64,000 nucleotides of DNA from Ciona intestinalis (taxonomy: Eukaryota > Chordata > Ascidiacea > Phlebobranchia > Cionidae), in NCBI RefSeq assembly GCF_000224145.3, contig NW_004190496.2, forward strand, positions 372,001 to 436,000, written 5' to 3'. Below the pieces are notes generated by a model, which did no database searches, had not been told where the DNA came from, and saw only the letters and a program-made list of their open reading frames with translations. Of the stretch, positions 25,401 to 35,643 are shown one piece after another. Every line of letters starts with the position of its first letter. Position 1 is the stretch's first letter. A program made the translations under genes and the position numbers.

Positions 25401-28400
25401 TACCCCTCCCCAAATATGTACATTTATGTTTTGTCTCTGTGATTTTGTCTTTTTCTCTTTTCTGTCAGGCCTCATGCTTGCGATTTTTTCTTTTGATCTA
25501 AAGAGCTGTAGATAAAAACTATAAACTTTACACCCAGTACTTGCCATAACGGATCAATAAGTTGCGACCAAACATCGTGCACGACAGCTGTCACCTCAAC
25601 TACTTCATCATTTACGACTTCAGTTGCCACGCCACCATTTGTTACAACCCCCTTCAGCTCTGTTGAAACTACAAGAGGTTTAAACTTTTCAGAGGTTCGT
25701 TCAAAACATAGTACGAGTTATTTTAACCTTTAATTCTAAAATCAAAGGAATATTAAAAGTTATGTCATGTTAGTCTAATTTTAATTGTCTAAGCAAAGAT
25801 TAAAACTAGAACTATAGTTCTGTGGGGGAAGACAAGACCCCTTTAGCACATAATATACAAATCTCCTGATTGTGTTTTAAACAATTAACAACAGTTTAGG
25901 AAAGCTGGTTTGGTTTTAAATTTTTTAAATGTTTTTTGTTTACTACTAAATGGGACAGGAAAATAGAATGAAAAGGTGTCTCATCTTCCCCTACTATATA
26001 CACATTTATTTTTATAACATTCACAAAATAAAGGAATGGTTAAATTTCTGATTGTTAAGACAACACATCCGTAGTTTTTCACTTGTTTGATCACACTTTA
26101 TAACAGACTTCAACTGCGGTAATAACCTACACACCACCAGCTGATGAAACAGGTAAAGCAATTTCAGCATATTTGTCAAAAAATAAAAAGGTTGTTAAAA
26201 GTATTTTGAAAATCAAAAACCACTTTTAGGAACTTAAGACACACTTTTAACGCCATGAAGGTTAAAGAATAGGAGAATAAAAGAGCGTAATGTAAATGAA
26301 GTTGAATAATATATTTGAAACTTTTTACACTGACATGGAAGGGGTATTTCAATATAGGTAAAAACTAAAAATAGCATTTTTCAGTATCTACCACACCACA
26401 ATCTTCAACCACATTTGAAACAACAACAGCCAAAGTTACAACTTCTCGAGGAAGCACCTCTATATCATCTGGTACATCACCTGGGGGAAGCACTACTGTA
26501 TCATTTGGTACATCAGCTGTAGGGAGCACTGCTGTATCATCTGGTACATCAGCTGTAGGAAGCACTACTGTATCATCTGGTACATCAACTGGGGGAACCT
26601 CTACTGTATCATCTGGTACATCACCTGGAGAAAGCTCTACTGTATCATCTGGTACATCACCTGTAGAAAGCACTACTGTATCATCTGGTACATCAGCTGT
26701 AGGAAGCACTACTGTATCATCTGGTACATCAACTGAAGGAAGCACTACTGTATCATCTGGTACATCACNNNNNNNNNNNNNNNNNNNNNNNNNNNNNNNN
26801 NNNNNNNNNNNNNNNNNNNNNNNNNNNNNNNNNNNNNNNNNNNNNNNNNNNNNNNNNNNNNNNNNNNNNNNNNNNNNNNNNNNNNNNNNNNNNNNNNNNN
26901 NNNNNNNNNNNNNNNNNNNNNNNNNNNNNNNNNNNNNNNNNNNNNNNNNNNNNNNNNNNNNNNNNNNNNNNNNNNNNNNNNNNNNNNNNNNNNNNNNNNN
27001 NNNNNNNNNNNNNNNNNNNNNNNNNNNNNNNNNNNNNNNNNNNNNNNNNNNNNNNNNNNNNNNNNNNNNNNNNNNNNNNNNNNNNNNNNNNNNNNNNNNN
27101 NNNNNNNNNNNNNNNNNNNNNNNNNNNNNNNNNNNNNNNNNNNNNNNNNNNNNNNNNNNNNNNNNNNNNNNNNNNNNNNNNNNNNNNNNNNNNNNNNNNN
27201 NNNNNNNNNNNNNNNNNNNNNNNNNNNNNNNNNNNNNNNNNNNNNNNNNNNNNNNNNNNNNNNNNNNNTCATCTGGTACATCAGCTGTAGGAAGCTCTAC
27301 TGTATCATCTGGTACATCAACTGTAGGAAGCACTACTGTATCATCTGGTACATCAGCTGTAGGGAGCACTACTGTATCATCTGGTACATCAGCTGTAGGA
27401 AGCACTACTGTATCATCTGGTACATCAACTGGGGGAACCTCTACTGTATCATCTGGTACATCACCTGGAGAAAGCTCTACTGTATCATCTGGTACATCAC
27501 CTGGAGGAAGCTCTACTGTATCATCTGGTACACCAACTGGTGGAACCTCTACTGGAGGAACCTCTACTGTATCCCCTGGTACATCACCTGGAGGAAGCAC
27601 TACTACTGAATCATCTGGTACACCAACTGGAGGAAGCACTACTGTATCTTATGGTACATCAACTGGAGGAACCTCTACTGTATCATCTGGTACATCAGCT
27701 GTAGGAACCTCTACTGTATCATCTGGTACACCAACTGGTGGAACCTCTACTGGAGGAACCTCTACTGTATCCCCTGGTACATCACCTGGAGGAAGCACAC
27801 TACTGAATCATCTGGTACACCACCTGGGGGAACCTCTACTGTATCATCTGGTACATCACCTGTAGGAAGCACTACTGTATCATCTGGTACATCAGCTGTA
27901 GGAAGCACTACTGTATCATCCGGTACATCAGCTGTAGGAAGCACTACTGTATCATCCGGTACATCAGCTGTAGGAACCTCTACTGTATCATCTGGTACAT
28001 TAACTGTAACAGAAACCGTGACGAATGCCACAGTCATCCCACCTTCGAGCACAGTTGTGACCATAACAACATTTTCTCCACCCCCCACACCACCCACCAC
28101 AAGTTGTTTGCATAATGGCACTGACTATACCCTTCTTGGAGTAAGTAGGATAAAGGTTTTTCGCTGCTATCATTGTGGGCTTATGTATCCTTAAAATACT
28201 TGCATTCTATGCATTGCAATTTCGTATTCAAAAGTACTTAATGAGATAAAGACCAAAACAGTATTAGCATCAAATATAACTATTTGTTTTCCATATTTTG
28301 CTCCACTATACTTTCTTTCGTCTGGTTTTGAATTCCTGTTCTAACTTGTTATAATGTAACTGCCATATATTTTCGAAAATCTAAAATTACTTGCGTCTTT

Positions 28401-29776
28401 TTGCCTAAGACTTTCACGAATTGTTGAAACTAATTGTTGCAGAACACGACTTGGGAAGAAGGAGGATGTAGAAATTGCATGTGTGTTGATGGTGAAGCTC
28501 AGTGTGGCAAAGTTTGTCATGTGACCTGTGGCGAAAATGAAGAACTTCTGGATGATGCAGATTCTGATGAATGCTGTCGGTGCGCTCCCAAACGTAAGCT
28601 AATATTTAGTACAATTTAAGAAAGTTGGCATTGTTTGTGATAACCTTATCCAAACTTGAATAAAGTGATATAGAGACAATGTAAACCAAACCTTTTGTAT
28701 CATATTGAAAAATGCAAACGGATGAGTTGATCTTTCCAGCACTGTGGCACAATCTGTATGATACAGTACACCCGTGTTATAACGACTGTAGTTTTTCGGC
28801 CACGTGTAGATAAATGAATGAATGTTAACTTACTTAATCCTCGTGTGGCCGGAAAACAACAGTCGTTATAACACGGATGTTCATACACTTTGCGCCAGCC
28901 TACGAGTTACCCATTGTGTTACTTTCTGGGTGATTATTTTTTGTGTATTTTTTATGTGTGGCTGATAATTTGCACAACCCATTAGTGACCACTGGGTTGG
29001 AGCAATTGCCATTAAGGAGTTGCCCAAGGCACATAACCCCACAATGGTAGCAACGACGAGCTTTAAATCCATTATCTTTGGGTTAGAGGCAGGCGCGCTA
29101 AACAACTGTGCTACCGCGCCAGTCTAAATCAGTTAGGTTCATCCAACAATCCTGACACGTTACAAGTTTATTAATTCATCTCACAAAGTTTTCCTCATTC
29201 AACAGAACAAGAAGAAGAACAAGAAGAAGAAGAAGATAAATGCAAACCAGTAAACATTGAAATTCAACTTAATGTTAGTGGTTGTGTGAGCCCTCCAGTC
29301 AACCTCACATCATGCAGCGGGCAGTGTGTATCCGGTGTAGAAGTTATATCAGAGCCGCCATTTTTATCGGTACTTATTGTCTTATTTTCTACTTTGAACA
29401 GTCATAGATAAGCCAGCTTAAAATAGTTGAATATATTGTTTTAATGTGTTAAATAAAAACGAACTTATTCTAGATTAAACATTTCCGAACATATTATAAA
29501 TTATAGATTGATACCGTTATACACTAATGCTTTCCTCTGCCTTGTATCAACTATAATGTAAATCCATAAACTATAGATTGAAATACTATTCACAGTAAAT
29601 AGTTAAATACAAATGTGTTTTATCTGCCACAGCAAAAGTGTAACTGTTGTCAACCCAAATCAGTTGTGAGCAAGTCTGTTACACTTATATGCCCTGGTGG
29701 TAAAGAAAGAGAACAACTTGTCCCGTTCATTCAGTCTTGTTCATGCTTGGCTTGTGGAGGCGAACCCATATTTTAA
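13441..29776 (+). CDS. Gel-forming mucin/VWF-type secreted protein
   Basis: Thirty exons: 13441-13529, 13612-13776, 14882-14970, 15474-15566, 16007-16284, 16758-16953, 17121-17254, 17543-17725, 18083-18227, 18557-18685, 19273-19387, 19688-19793, 20061-20215, 20497-20722, 20928-21153, 21496-21803, 21864-22085, 22476-22687, 22759-22990, 23232-23372, 23681-23813, 24246-24477, 24591-24691, 24887-25109, 25538-25694, 26107-26152, 26385-28140, 28443-28593, 29206-29369, 29633-29776; about 2180 residues counting the gap. Order: signal peptide (1-27); EMI-like domain ending in QVCCPGRKGERC (about 30-115); two EGF modules (116-172); VWD-C8-TIL three times (about 185-500, 555-940, 1020-1345); Ser/Thr-rich repeats (1385-2010); VWC (about 2015-2085); C-terminal cystine knot with CNCC and CSCLAC. 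Such D-domain plus cystine-knot proteins polymerise through disulfides into mucus gels. D3 has CGLCG; D1 and D2 have only RGLCG. D3 begins YGEPH where some families have the self-cleaving GDPH. One base is missing in the repeat region near 27798. Confidence 0.93.
14005..14110 (+). mobile_element. SINE tail, mucin intron 2
   Basis: Tail only: GTACATGAAACAGAACTCCC and GTTATAACGAACGTCG. Confidence 0.6.
14270..14420 (+). mobile_element. SINE head and body, mucin intron 2
   Basis: tRNA-like head with A-box-like TAATGGTTAGCGCGCC and B-box-like GCGTTCAAGGCTCG, then TGTGTCCTTGGGCAAGACAC; it stops in the body. Confidence 0.75.
14480..14650 (+). mobile_element. SINE tail, mucin intron 2
   Basis: Tail words followed by a (CATT)n-type end (CATTCATTCAACTATTCATT), the usual 3' terminus of this family. 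Confidence 0.65.
15110..15370 (+). repeat. Repeat-C copy, mucin intron 3
   Basis: From GTAGCGACCACGCTTATTTT to TCGCTACTGTAATTAAAGGGACAAA. It is preceded by words (GGTTGGGAGTTAGTGTTTAT) shared with repeat-E. Confidence 0.6.
15640..15800 (+). mobile_element. SINE head and body, mucin intron 4
   Basis: Head is shortened (GTGGTTAGAGTAACCCAGAG), body intact to AACCCAGTGGTCACTAATGG. Confidence 0.7.
16340..16740. mobile_element. Two opposed SINE pieces, mucin intron 5
   Basis: A reverse tail (16375-16480) is followed by a forward body and tail (16545-16740) that ends in CATTCATTTATTCATT-type repeats just before the acceptor at 16757. Confidence 0.65.
17290..17390 (+). mobile_element. SINE tail, mucin intron 7
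   Basis: GGTGTATAAAACAGAACACC and GAGGATAAAGAAAGTTACAC identify the tail; no head. Confidence 0.6.
17795..18065 (+). mobile_element. SINE, mucin intron 8
   Basis: Divergent body (GGCTCGTTGCTGCTTCCGTTG) with a good tail. It ends 20 bases before the exon 9 acceptor. Confidence 0.6.
18255..18360 (+). mobile_element. SINE tail, mucin intron 9
   Basis: GAGGTTTATGAAACAGAACA and GTTATAACGACTGTCATTG. Confidence 0.6.
18828..18985 (+). repeat. Repeat-C copy, mucin intron 10
   Basis: GTGACCACGCTTTTTTCTTCC through GTTTTAACAACTGTTGTTTTG to TTGAATCTTCGCTAACGTAAT. Confidence 0.6.
19490..19640 (+). mobile_element. SINE tail, mucin intron 11
   Basis: CACCCACAAAGTAACATAG to a CATTCAATAATTTTATTCATT-like end. 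Confidence 0.6.
20285..20400 (+). mobile_element. SINE tail, mucin intron 13
   Basis: ATACGTGGTAACTCGTAAGC, then GCATTCATTCATTTTTTTG at the end. Confidence 0.6.
22265..22445 (+). mobile_element. SINE body and tail, mucin intron 17
   Basis: Divergent copy (GTAACTAATGGGTTGTCG, GTATGAAACAGAACAACATC) ending 30 bases before the exon 18 acceptor. Confidence 0.6.
23000..23130 (+). mobile_element. SINE tail, mucin intron 19
   Basis: CACACCCACAAAGCTACATA begins 10 bases past the exon 19 donor; GTATGAAACAGAACACCTGC follows. Confidence 0.6.
23884..24206 (-). mobile_element. MITE-A copy split by MITE-B, mucin intron 21
   Basis: Ends are TAGTAGGGTGAGGTAGATTGG and CCATCTTTCCCTACTCTACTA. The element is broken at its centre by the MITE-B at 23979-24118 and resumes with TATAGACTGCTGTTAATTG. 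Confidence 0.85.
23979..24118. mobile_element. MITE-B copy 3, nested in MITE-A
   Basis: Ends AGGTGGCTGTACACAGTATC and GATACTGTGTACAGCCACCT. Compared with unbroken MITE-A copies (CTCCCTATAGACCG) the join shows a TA target duplication. It is the youngest of the pair. Confidence 0.85.
25160..25260. mobile_element. Repeat-D (short foldback), mucin intron 24
   Basis: GATCTGGTGCT ... AAGGATCTGGTGCTACGAAAC; shares its core with 33245-33362. Confidence 0.5.
25813..26001 (+). mobile_element. MITE-A copy, mucin intron 25
   Basis: TCTGTGGGGGAAGACAAGACC to GGTGTCTCATCTTCCCCTAC; ends about 100 bases before exon 26. Confidence 0.8.
26440..28010 (+). repeat. 36-nt tandem repeat coding the mucin PTS region
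   Basis: Unit of 36 nt encoding variants of SSGTSAVGSTTV and SSGTSTGGTSTV, about 9 units before the N gap and about 20 after. A larger duplication is visible: the segment with CCAACTGGTGGAACCTCTAC at 27531-27640 recurs at 27730-27815 with one base fewer. Unit number must be underestimated because of the gap. Ser/Thr make up about half of the residues, typical of O-glycosylated mucin repeats. Confidence 0.92.
26769..27268. other. Assembly gap (500 N)
   Basis: Exactly 500 N inside the 36-nt repeat of the mucin gene, so probably an arbitrary-size gap where the repeat could not be assembled. Confidence 0.98.
28735..29128 (-). mobile_element. SINE, reverse, nearly complete, mucin intron 28
   Basis: From a forward tail fragment (28745-28815) into a reverse copy with tail, body (ATTAGTGACCACTGGGTTGGAG) and head (GGCGCGCTAAACAACTGTGC); about 77 bases before exon 29. 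Confidence 0.75.
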
Positions 29777-29948
29777 CAACAAGTTTTTAATAATCTGTGG
29801 TAGGCTAAGTATGGAAACTATGTTATATTGTTCTAACAATATCTAAAACTAAAGCTATAACAGTGGTGTTTAAATTTTGTGTTTTTCCATTCCTTTGAAA
29901 TTTGTAAATTTACTCTTTAGCTGGCACAATGTCCCGATGCAGCTTTAT

Positions 29949-30142
29949 ATATTACTGTGGGGTGAGATGTAAGATGCACCTTCAGCACATTATTTCTAAA
30001 TTTCCTGATCGTTTTTTTAAACAATCAACAATGGCGTATGAGAGTCGGAAAAATATGGTTTTATATTCCTTTAAATGTTCTTACCAAATGAGACAAGAAA
30101 CTAAATTGAAAAGTTGTCCCATCTCCCCCCACCCTACTATAC
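29949..30142 (+). mobile_element. MITE-A copy 3' of mucin gene
   Basis: ATTACTGTGGGGTGAGATG to CCCATCTCCCCCCACCCTACTA. Confidence 0.8.
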
Positions 30143-31200
30143 ATTCCATTCATGTATAAGTGAAGAATTAATTGTTTGCAGCGTTTTATATATGAAACTC
30201 TTACTACCTCTACTAGTTGATTCTTAAAAAGTAAGTTTTATAAGAACTGCAATTTAAAACATATTATATCTTCCAGATACAAAAGGCTTAATTGGACCGA
30301 ATAATGACCACAAAACTGCCTGCACAGCTGAACTGTGGTGAACGAATAACAGTTAAGCAGTTGATAACACTATCATTGCTTAACAGAATGACCACACCAT
30401 GAATACTGCTGTGCATTTTCTTTTCTTTTATTAATATCATTAGCGTATAAGCTTTAACTGCTGTAGACGTATGTGCAATATATGTAATGGCAAATATAAC
30501 ATAATCATTGCGAATTGCGTGTTATATACAATTGATCCAGAAGAAAATCTTTTTGTGGAGAGTTTATACCTGGAAATCCGTCACTTTTAAATACTTTAAT
30601 TAATTTACTGTTGAATCCTGGCAGTAAGAACAGTTTATTTGCATGTCATACAAACAGCTATGTCTCGGGCTCTCGGCCATTTTCGGGGCACGTGTGCTGC
30701 GTAAAGCAGACTGAAGTTGACGCCTCAATCAGTATAGAGGACAACCGCAAAGTGATAGTAAGAATTTGCAGCGACATGGTACAGTCTCTCACTAGCGCTT
30801 GTTAGAATTGATGTGTTGCTACAGGTCTAGGACTTGTGTTGCTACAGGTCTAGGACTTGTGTTGCTACAGGTTTAGGACTTGATTCAAACTATCAAAATC
30901 ATGCGCTATTATAGGCGTGGCAATACATTAGTTTCGTCTTAATTATTACAAGAACCAAAATGACGTAACGATCTCCAGCCGATAAGCGAGAGAAAAACAG
31001 AAAAAGGGAGTTGCGACAGTCGTAGGTGGTAGCATAGAGAACTAATATAATAGAGTGCACACTCCTGTTTTTTCGATAGACTGGTCACGCTTGATTTCGC
31101 CGATCCCATGTGACAGTTGCCAAGAGCAACGCCACAGCTTTAAACGAAAAATGTACACTTTGGTCGTTTGCTGAACCAGTGAACCTAAGTTCGTTATTAT
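30143..31200. other. Intergenic between mucin and MPPED-like gene
   Basis: No supported gene. At 30813-30881 a 23-nt unit (TGTTGCTACAGGTCTAGGACTTG-like) is repeated three times. The rest is unique sequence with short ORFs lacking family resemblance. Confidence 0.4.
30813..30881. repeat. 23-nt tandem repeat, three units
   Basis: GTTGCTACAGGTCTAGGACT appears three times in a row, the last with a single change (GGTTTAGG). Confidence 0.9.
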
Positions 31201-31410
31201 ATGGATTGTAGTTTAAAAGAGTTTTTTCACAGAGGACAATTTTCAAATCTTGTAATATTTAGACATTTGGAGTTACAACTTAAGAGGAGGGAAGTTTTGG
31301 GCAGAATTACATGGGGAGAGTTTTATACAGCCAATGATGAGGTTTCAGACTGTTGTTTAGTTAACTTTCAAAATAATAACAGACAAATACTACTATAATA
31401 TAAACCGATT

Positions 31411-31660
31411 TTCAGTATCTGCATTGATCCAGCATTAACAGTAAACTGGGTTGCATTTCACGGATGGCGAGTGATGGATCTTGCACTTCTTGATGTTCGC
31501 ACTTCCACTTTGTACTCCTTTCTATGTAAATATATTTAATTAATGAAACACAATCTGTTTTAGACAACACTTTTGCAAGTATTAAACTGTCCTGTTTACC
31601 ACCCAGGTGATGCTCAAACCTACATTATGTGCAAAGGTACAATGACTGAAACAAAAAACA
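31411..31660 (+). other. Possible 5' exon region of MPPED-like gene
   Basis: After a splice-acceptor-like TTTTCAG (31414) there is an open stretch (CIDPALTVNWVAFHGW, to a TAA near 31539). An ATG at 31642 runs into the N gap (METK-like start, MTETKN). Either could contribute the missing N-terminus; neither has recognisable homology. Confidence 0.25.
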
Positions 31661-31710
31661 NNNNNNNNNNNNNNNNNNNNNNNNNNNNNNNNNNNNNNNN
31701 NNNNNNNNNN
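31661..31710. other. Assembly gap (50 N)
   Basis: Fifty N just upstream of the MPPED-like exons. Confidence 0.98.
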
Positions 31711-31800
31711 TACATACGCCCACAATGGTAGCAGCGACGAGCCTTAAACCCATTACCTAATGGTTACAGGCAGGCGCGCTAACCACTACGCCACGGCGTC
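31711..31800 (-). mobile_element. SINE head, reverse, at gap edge
   Basis: CGCCCACAATGGTAGCAGCG through AGGCGCGCTAACCACTACGC, the reverse of the tRNA-like head; its body probably lies in the gap. Confidence 0.75.
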
Positions 31801-31803
31801 GGA

Positions 31804-31982
31804 CTTGGTAGTAAACAAAGAACATTCAAGGAATTATAAAACTGTATCCTTACGACTCCTATAGATTGTTGTTGTTTATTTAAAACACGAGCAGAATATT
31901 TAGATGGGCTATTAGGTGCTAAAGTTTAGTAGTTGGTGTTTAGCAGATAACATAGGGGAAGGTTTCCTCACTAGCACCGTAA
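31804..31982 (-). mobile_element. MITE-A fragment followed by repeat-E piece
   Basis: GGTAGTAAACAAAGAACATTC to AGGTGCTAAAG is the inner part of MITE-A; GGTGTTTAGCAGATAACATAG and CCTCACTAGCACCG belong to repeat-E. Confidence 0.5.
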
Positions 31983-32014
31983 TATTGAACAATATATTTT
32001 TGTATCATTAACAG

Positions 32015-34621
32015 CCAGAAACCAATTTCTTTGGATTCCACAAAACCTGAAGGTCACACTCGTTTTGTTTGTATTTCTGACACTCATTCAAAACATAGAA
32101 ATCTTATTTATGATCTGCCTGAAGGTAAGTGAAACCAGTAAATGAATCACCAGGCCGCTAGTATTATTGTATCTACTGGTTGGCCTACAGACTATAATGT
32201 ATGTATATATTTTTAACTTCGGTTTCTAACTTACTGTTATTACAAAGTGTACCCATCATATTAACCAACCCCAACCAAGTTATATGCAGACTTATTTAAG
32301 GGCCCAAGCCCTAAGACGGTCTGTTCTAAATTACCATTTCATTCATAGATGCCAAACATTTTAGAACGCTGGGGGGCATGGTTAGTTAGACCATTCTTTC
32401 AAAACATTTTTGGTGCATTACTGACTAAAGCAGTGCAGAAAATTTGGGGTATGCCTGCCCACCACGCCACCCCAGTTTTGTTGCCTATGATCTCAGTGTA
32501 AGTTTTTTATCAGGTGATGTACTTCTACATTGCGGAGATTTTACTGAAAGAGGAAAACTGGAAGAAGTTCAAGATTTTAATGACTGGCTGGGTGAACAAA
32601 AAGCATTTAAACATAAAATAGTGATTGCTGGCAATCATGATCTTTCATTTGACCTGGAATTAATGGAAGACATAAGAAGATGCCAACGAGAAGGCTCTTA
32701 CCGCAGGTACCTTTATATTTTTTTCCAAATTTCATTTTTTTTTGTGTGTTAAATTTGTATTAAAGTTTGTGTTTGTTAAACAAAAAATACAAACCTTACA
32801 TGCAAAAATGCTAATAAATTTATCCTTTCTAGGTTTCAGTTTCTTGACTCCATACCCGAAGAAATAACCAATAACTGGACTTCGGTCCTCAACAATTGTT
32901 TCTATCTGCAAGACGCAGAAGTTAAAGTGAACGGGATACGAATATATGGAACACCTTGGTAAGAATTTATTCAATATATGATTCTATTGTATATGGGGTA
33001 AGGTTGTTGAGAATCTGGGATTAGGGCAAGTTTTGGCCCATTACCCCAACACCACGAAGCTCATTTAAGTTTTTATGCGGCCGATGTAACTCTGCCCTGG
33101 ACTCCATTCAAAACAGAGTCCACAATTCCACTTGTTTTAGTTACAATAACTTCCGTTTACCGAAGGTACACACTATTGTCCAAACAATGAAACACTTTTT
33201 TTAATGTGACAATATAACATTGTAACTGTAATAAAAGTTCGGTAAATCTGACCCTGATCTGGTGCTGATAGAGTTGAATGATTCTTGCATAAAGAAGTAC
33301 AGTAAGGATCTAGACTTGATTTTTTAGACTTATTTTTTGTTACGTTTTCGTAGCACCAGATCCCTAAAATAACCTGGTTGTTGACACAGGAACCCAATGT
33401 TTGGTGGATGGGCATTCAACACATGTAGAGGACAACCATTGTTAGATAAATGGAACAAAATACCTGGGGATGGAATTGATATATTGATGACGCACAGCCC
33501 TCCTGCAGGTAAACTGTTATAAGAGTTATTATAACTTGTATTACTTTTATTATATAGATATAAGTATAAAAAAGACACTGTTATATTTATTATGAGCACT
33601 ATGATAACTTATAAAAGTATTAATTTTTAATATAACTTTTATATAAGTATTAGGTCAACAATATTATAAGAATTAAATTGTTTAGCTTGTTTGTAAATGT
33701 TAATTTATTGCTAGTTTGTTAAAATTTCAATATAAAGAAAATCCATTAGTGACCACTGGGTTAAACCAATTGTTGTTAAGCGTCTTGCTCAAAAACACAT
33801 ACGCTCACAATGATAGCAGCGACAAGCTTTGAACAAATATGGGTTTGAGACAGGGGTGCTAACTGTGACATGACACAGGACAAACTAATATTTGTAATAT
33901 TTGAACCAGCTTTTTTGCTTCTTTATAACGGCTGTGTTAATAGCGTTTATATTTTAAACTACCATGTAAGCCAACAGCGCTGGGCGTATATATTAGTTTA
34001 TTGCAGCCAACAACTAATACACCTACACTGCAGGTCAACCTGATCAAGTCCACCCAGACGGGGAAAGAGTTGGTTGTGTGGAATTAATGAACACCGTTCA
34101 GCTACGTGTGCAACCTAAATATCATGTGTTCGGGCACATCCATGAAAGTAAAACATTTTTTATTTACTGTTTTGTTCACAAAAAAAGTCAACGAAGTTAT
34201 ATACATTGTAACTCTTGAGCTGGAATGAGGTGTATAAAACAGAACATGAAGATAAAATGATTTTCATTTTGTCATTTTATGCTTACTTAACTAGCTAAGC
34301 CCTGAACTAACAATTTATTAATTTGTAGATTTTTTTAATTTATTGTTTTTATTTAAATTAATCTCCCACATTATTGCATATTAAGAAACTTCAGATAATA
34401 CTGAACCTAATTTTATATTCATAAATACTATGTACTTTATACATGCATTCACCAGCTTTAAAACAAATTTAGGTTATGGCTACAATTATGATGGAGCTCA
34501 TAGATTCATAAACTGTACCTCTGTAAACCTGGAGATGGTGCCGTCCAACAAACCAGTTATAATTGACTTCCCAACACCAGAGGGAGCCAAGGAAGGCATC
34601 AGCGGTTTCGTTCAATATTGA
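32015..34621 (+). CDS. MPPED-type metallophosphoesterase (5' incomplete)
   Basis: Six exons: 32015-32124, 32514-32706, 32833-32958, 33390-33508, 34034-34147, 34473-34621, in phase to the TGA. They encode the calcineurin-like phosphoesterase core of the MPPED1/MPPED2 family: GHTRFVCISDTHS (metal ligands Asp and His), GDVLLHCGDFTERG (Asp), FNDWLG, KIVIAGNHD (Asn-His), THSPP (His) and FGHIHE (His). These enzymes bind two metal ions and hydrolyse phosphodiesters such as cyclic nucleotides, weakly in mammals. All canonical ligands are present, including the His of FGHIHE, which is Gly in mammalian MPPED2. The first listed exon is entered in phase 2, so at least one upstream coding exon is missing, perhaps in the nearby N gap. 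Vertebrate relatives have about 30-60 more N-terminal residues. Confidence 0.9.
33245..33362. mobile_element. Repeat-D foldback element, MPPED-like intron
   Basis: CTGATCTGGTGCTGATAGAG near one end and TACGTTTTCGTAGCACCAGATC-like sequence at the other; non-coding MITE-like element. Confidence 0.65.
33735..33885 (-). mobile_element. SINE body and head, reverse, MPPED-like intron
   Basis: CATTAGTGACCACTGGGTTA to GACAGGGGTGCTAACTGTGAC; head eroded. Confidence 0.65.
34185..34260 (+). mobile_element. SINE tail fragment, MPPED-like intron
   Basis: ACGAAGTTATATACATTGTAAC and GAGGTGTATAAAACAGAACA only. Confidence 0.5.
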
Positions 34622-35640
34622 AACGAGTTGTTGTGGTGCTTCTGCTACCAGGTGTAATGTAAATAACCATTTAGCGGCTCATCTGGTATGATACTCGTAA
34701 ATGTTCTTATTTTATTTCCAAAGTTTAGTTTCGTCACGAAATCAACACTTTTTCTGGTAAAGTCTTTCCTAATGGCAGACAATACGTTACAATACGCTGT
34801 GTTTTATACCAGATATGCAGCTAATTTTTATTTGAAATGTGATGTTAATTATTTATTTGTTCGGTCAGTTTTTTTAATTATTGTTTTTTTCTTGCACTTT
34901 CCACTGTACTGGACATCAAATTTCTGCAAATCTAGATACTATGGAATGTCACTATGCATTTGAAAGTTGAAACTATGAATTAACATTTAATTTATAAGAT
35001 CAGGTTGTGATTTTTCTATATACCATGTAAATAAGCATTAATTTCTGGAAATGATCCCATTTAACAGTGTTTTATGATGTTTCCTCTTGCCGTAAGGATT
35101 TACATTGATTTGGTTGTAGGAGCTCTTTTTTAATATTTCCAATATTGATATAGCTACCACCCATACGGTATTCAATCTTTTTTTACTTGCGATTGTTGAT
35201 TTGCACTTCGTTATTCTAATCTCATTTCTACAAAACAACAGAAAGCTGAAAAAAATTAGTAAATATTTTTCAAAAATAAAATGCAAATTATTTGAATTTT
35301 GAATTATACAGGCAGGAGCATTTTACCTATAACTAATGAAATGAGATGTAAAGTTACTTTCCTACATTTAAACTATGGTTAAAAAAAGTCCGGCATGTGG
35401 TGACGTTATAGTCGTAATATCTATGTTTCCTTTCATAAGAGCTCTGCTCTTTCGTTTCTGTTTGTCCAAAAATTACGGGGAAAAAGAGCAAAAGCCGCCG
35501 TCGAAACTAAGAATTGTATTATATATCGTTTTAATACAGTTTTGAAAGAAAAAAGTTTAGGTTGCAAGTAAAATTTAAAAAATGCGAGTAGCCTTTATAA
35601 GTCATCACCAGCATGAATAATTCTGACACATGTTTGAGAC
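34622..35640. other. Convergent intergenic region
   Basis: Shared 3' side of the MPPED-like gene (+) and the SLC49-like gene (-). AT-rich, no repeat family recognised and no coding signal. Confidence 0.4.
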
Positions 35641-35643
35641 GTT

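Noticed and set aside
26365-27639. Long minus-strand ORF (424 codons, VPDDTVVLPTAD repeats)
   Set aside because: It is the antisense of the 36-nt mucin repeat; a repeat of length divisible by three without stops stays open on both strands. The sense frame fits the splice phases and the domain order.
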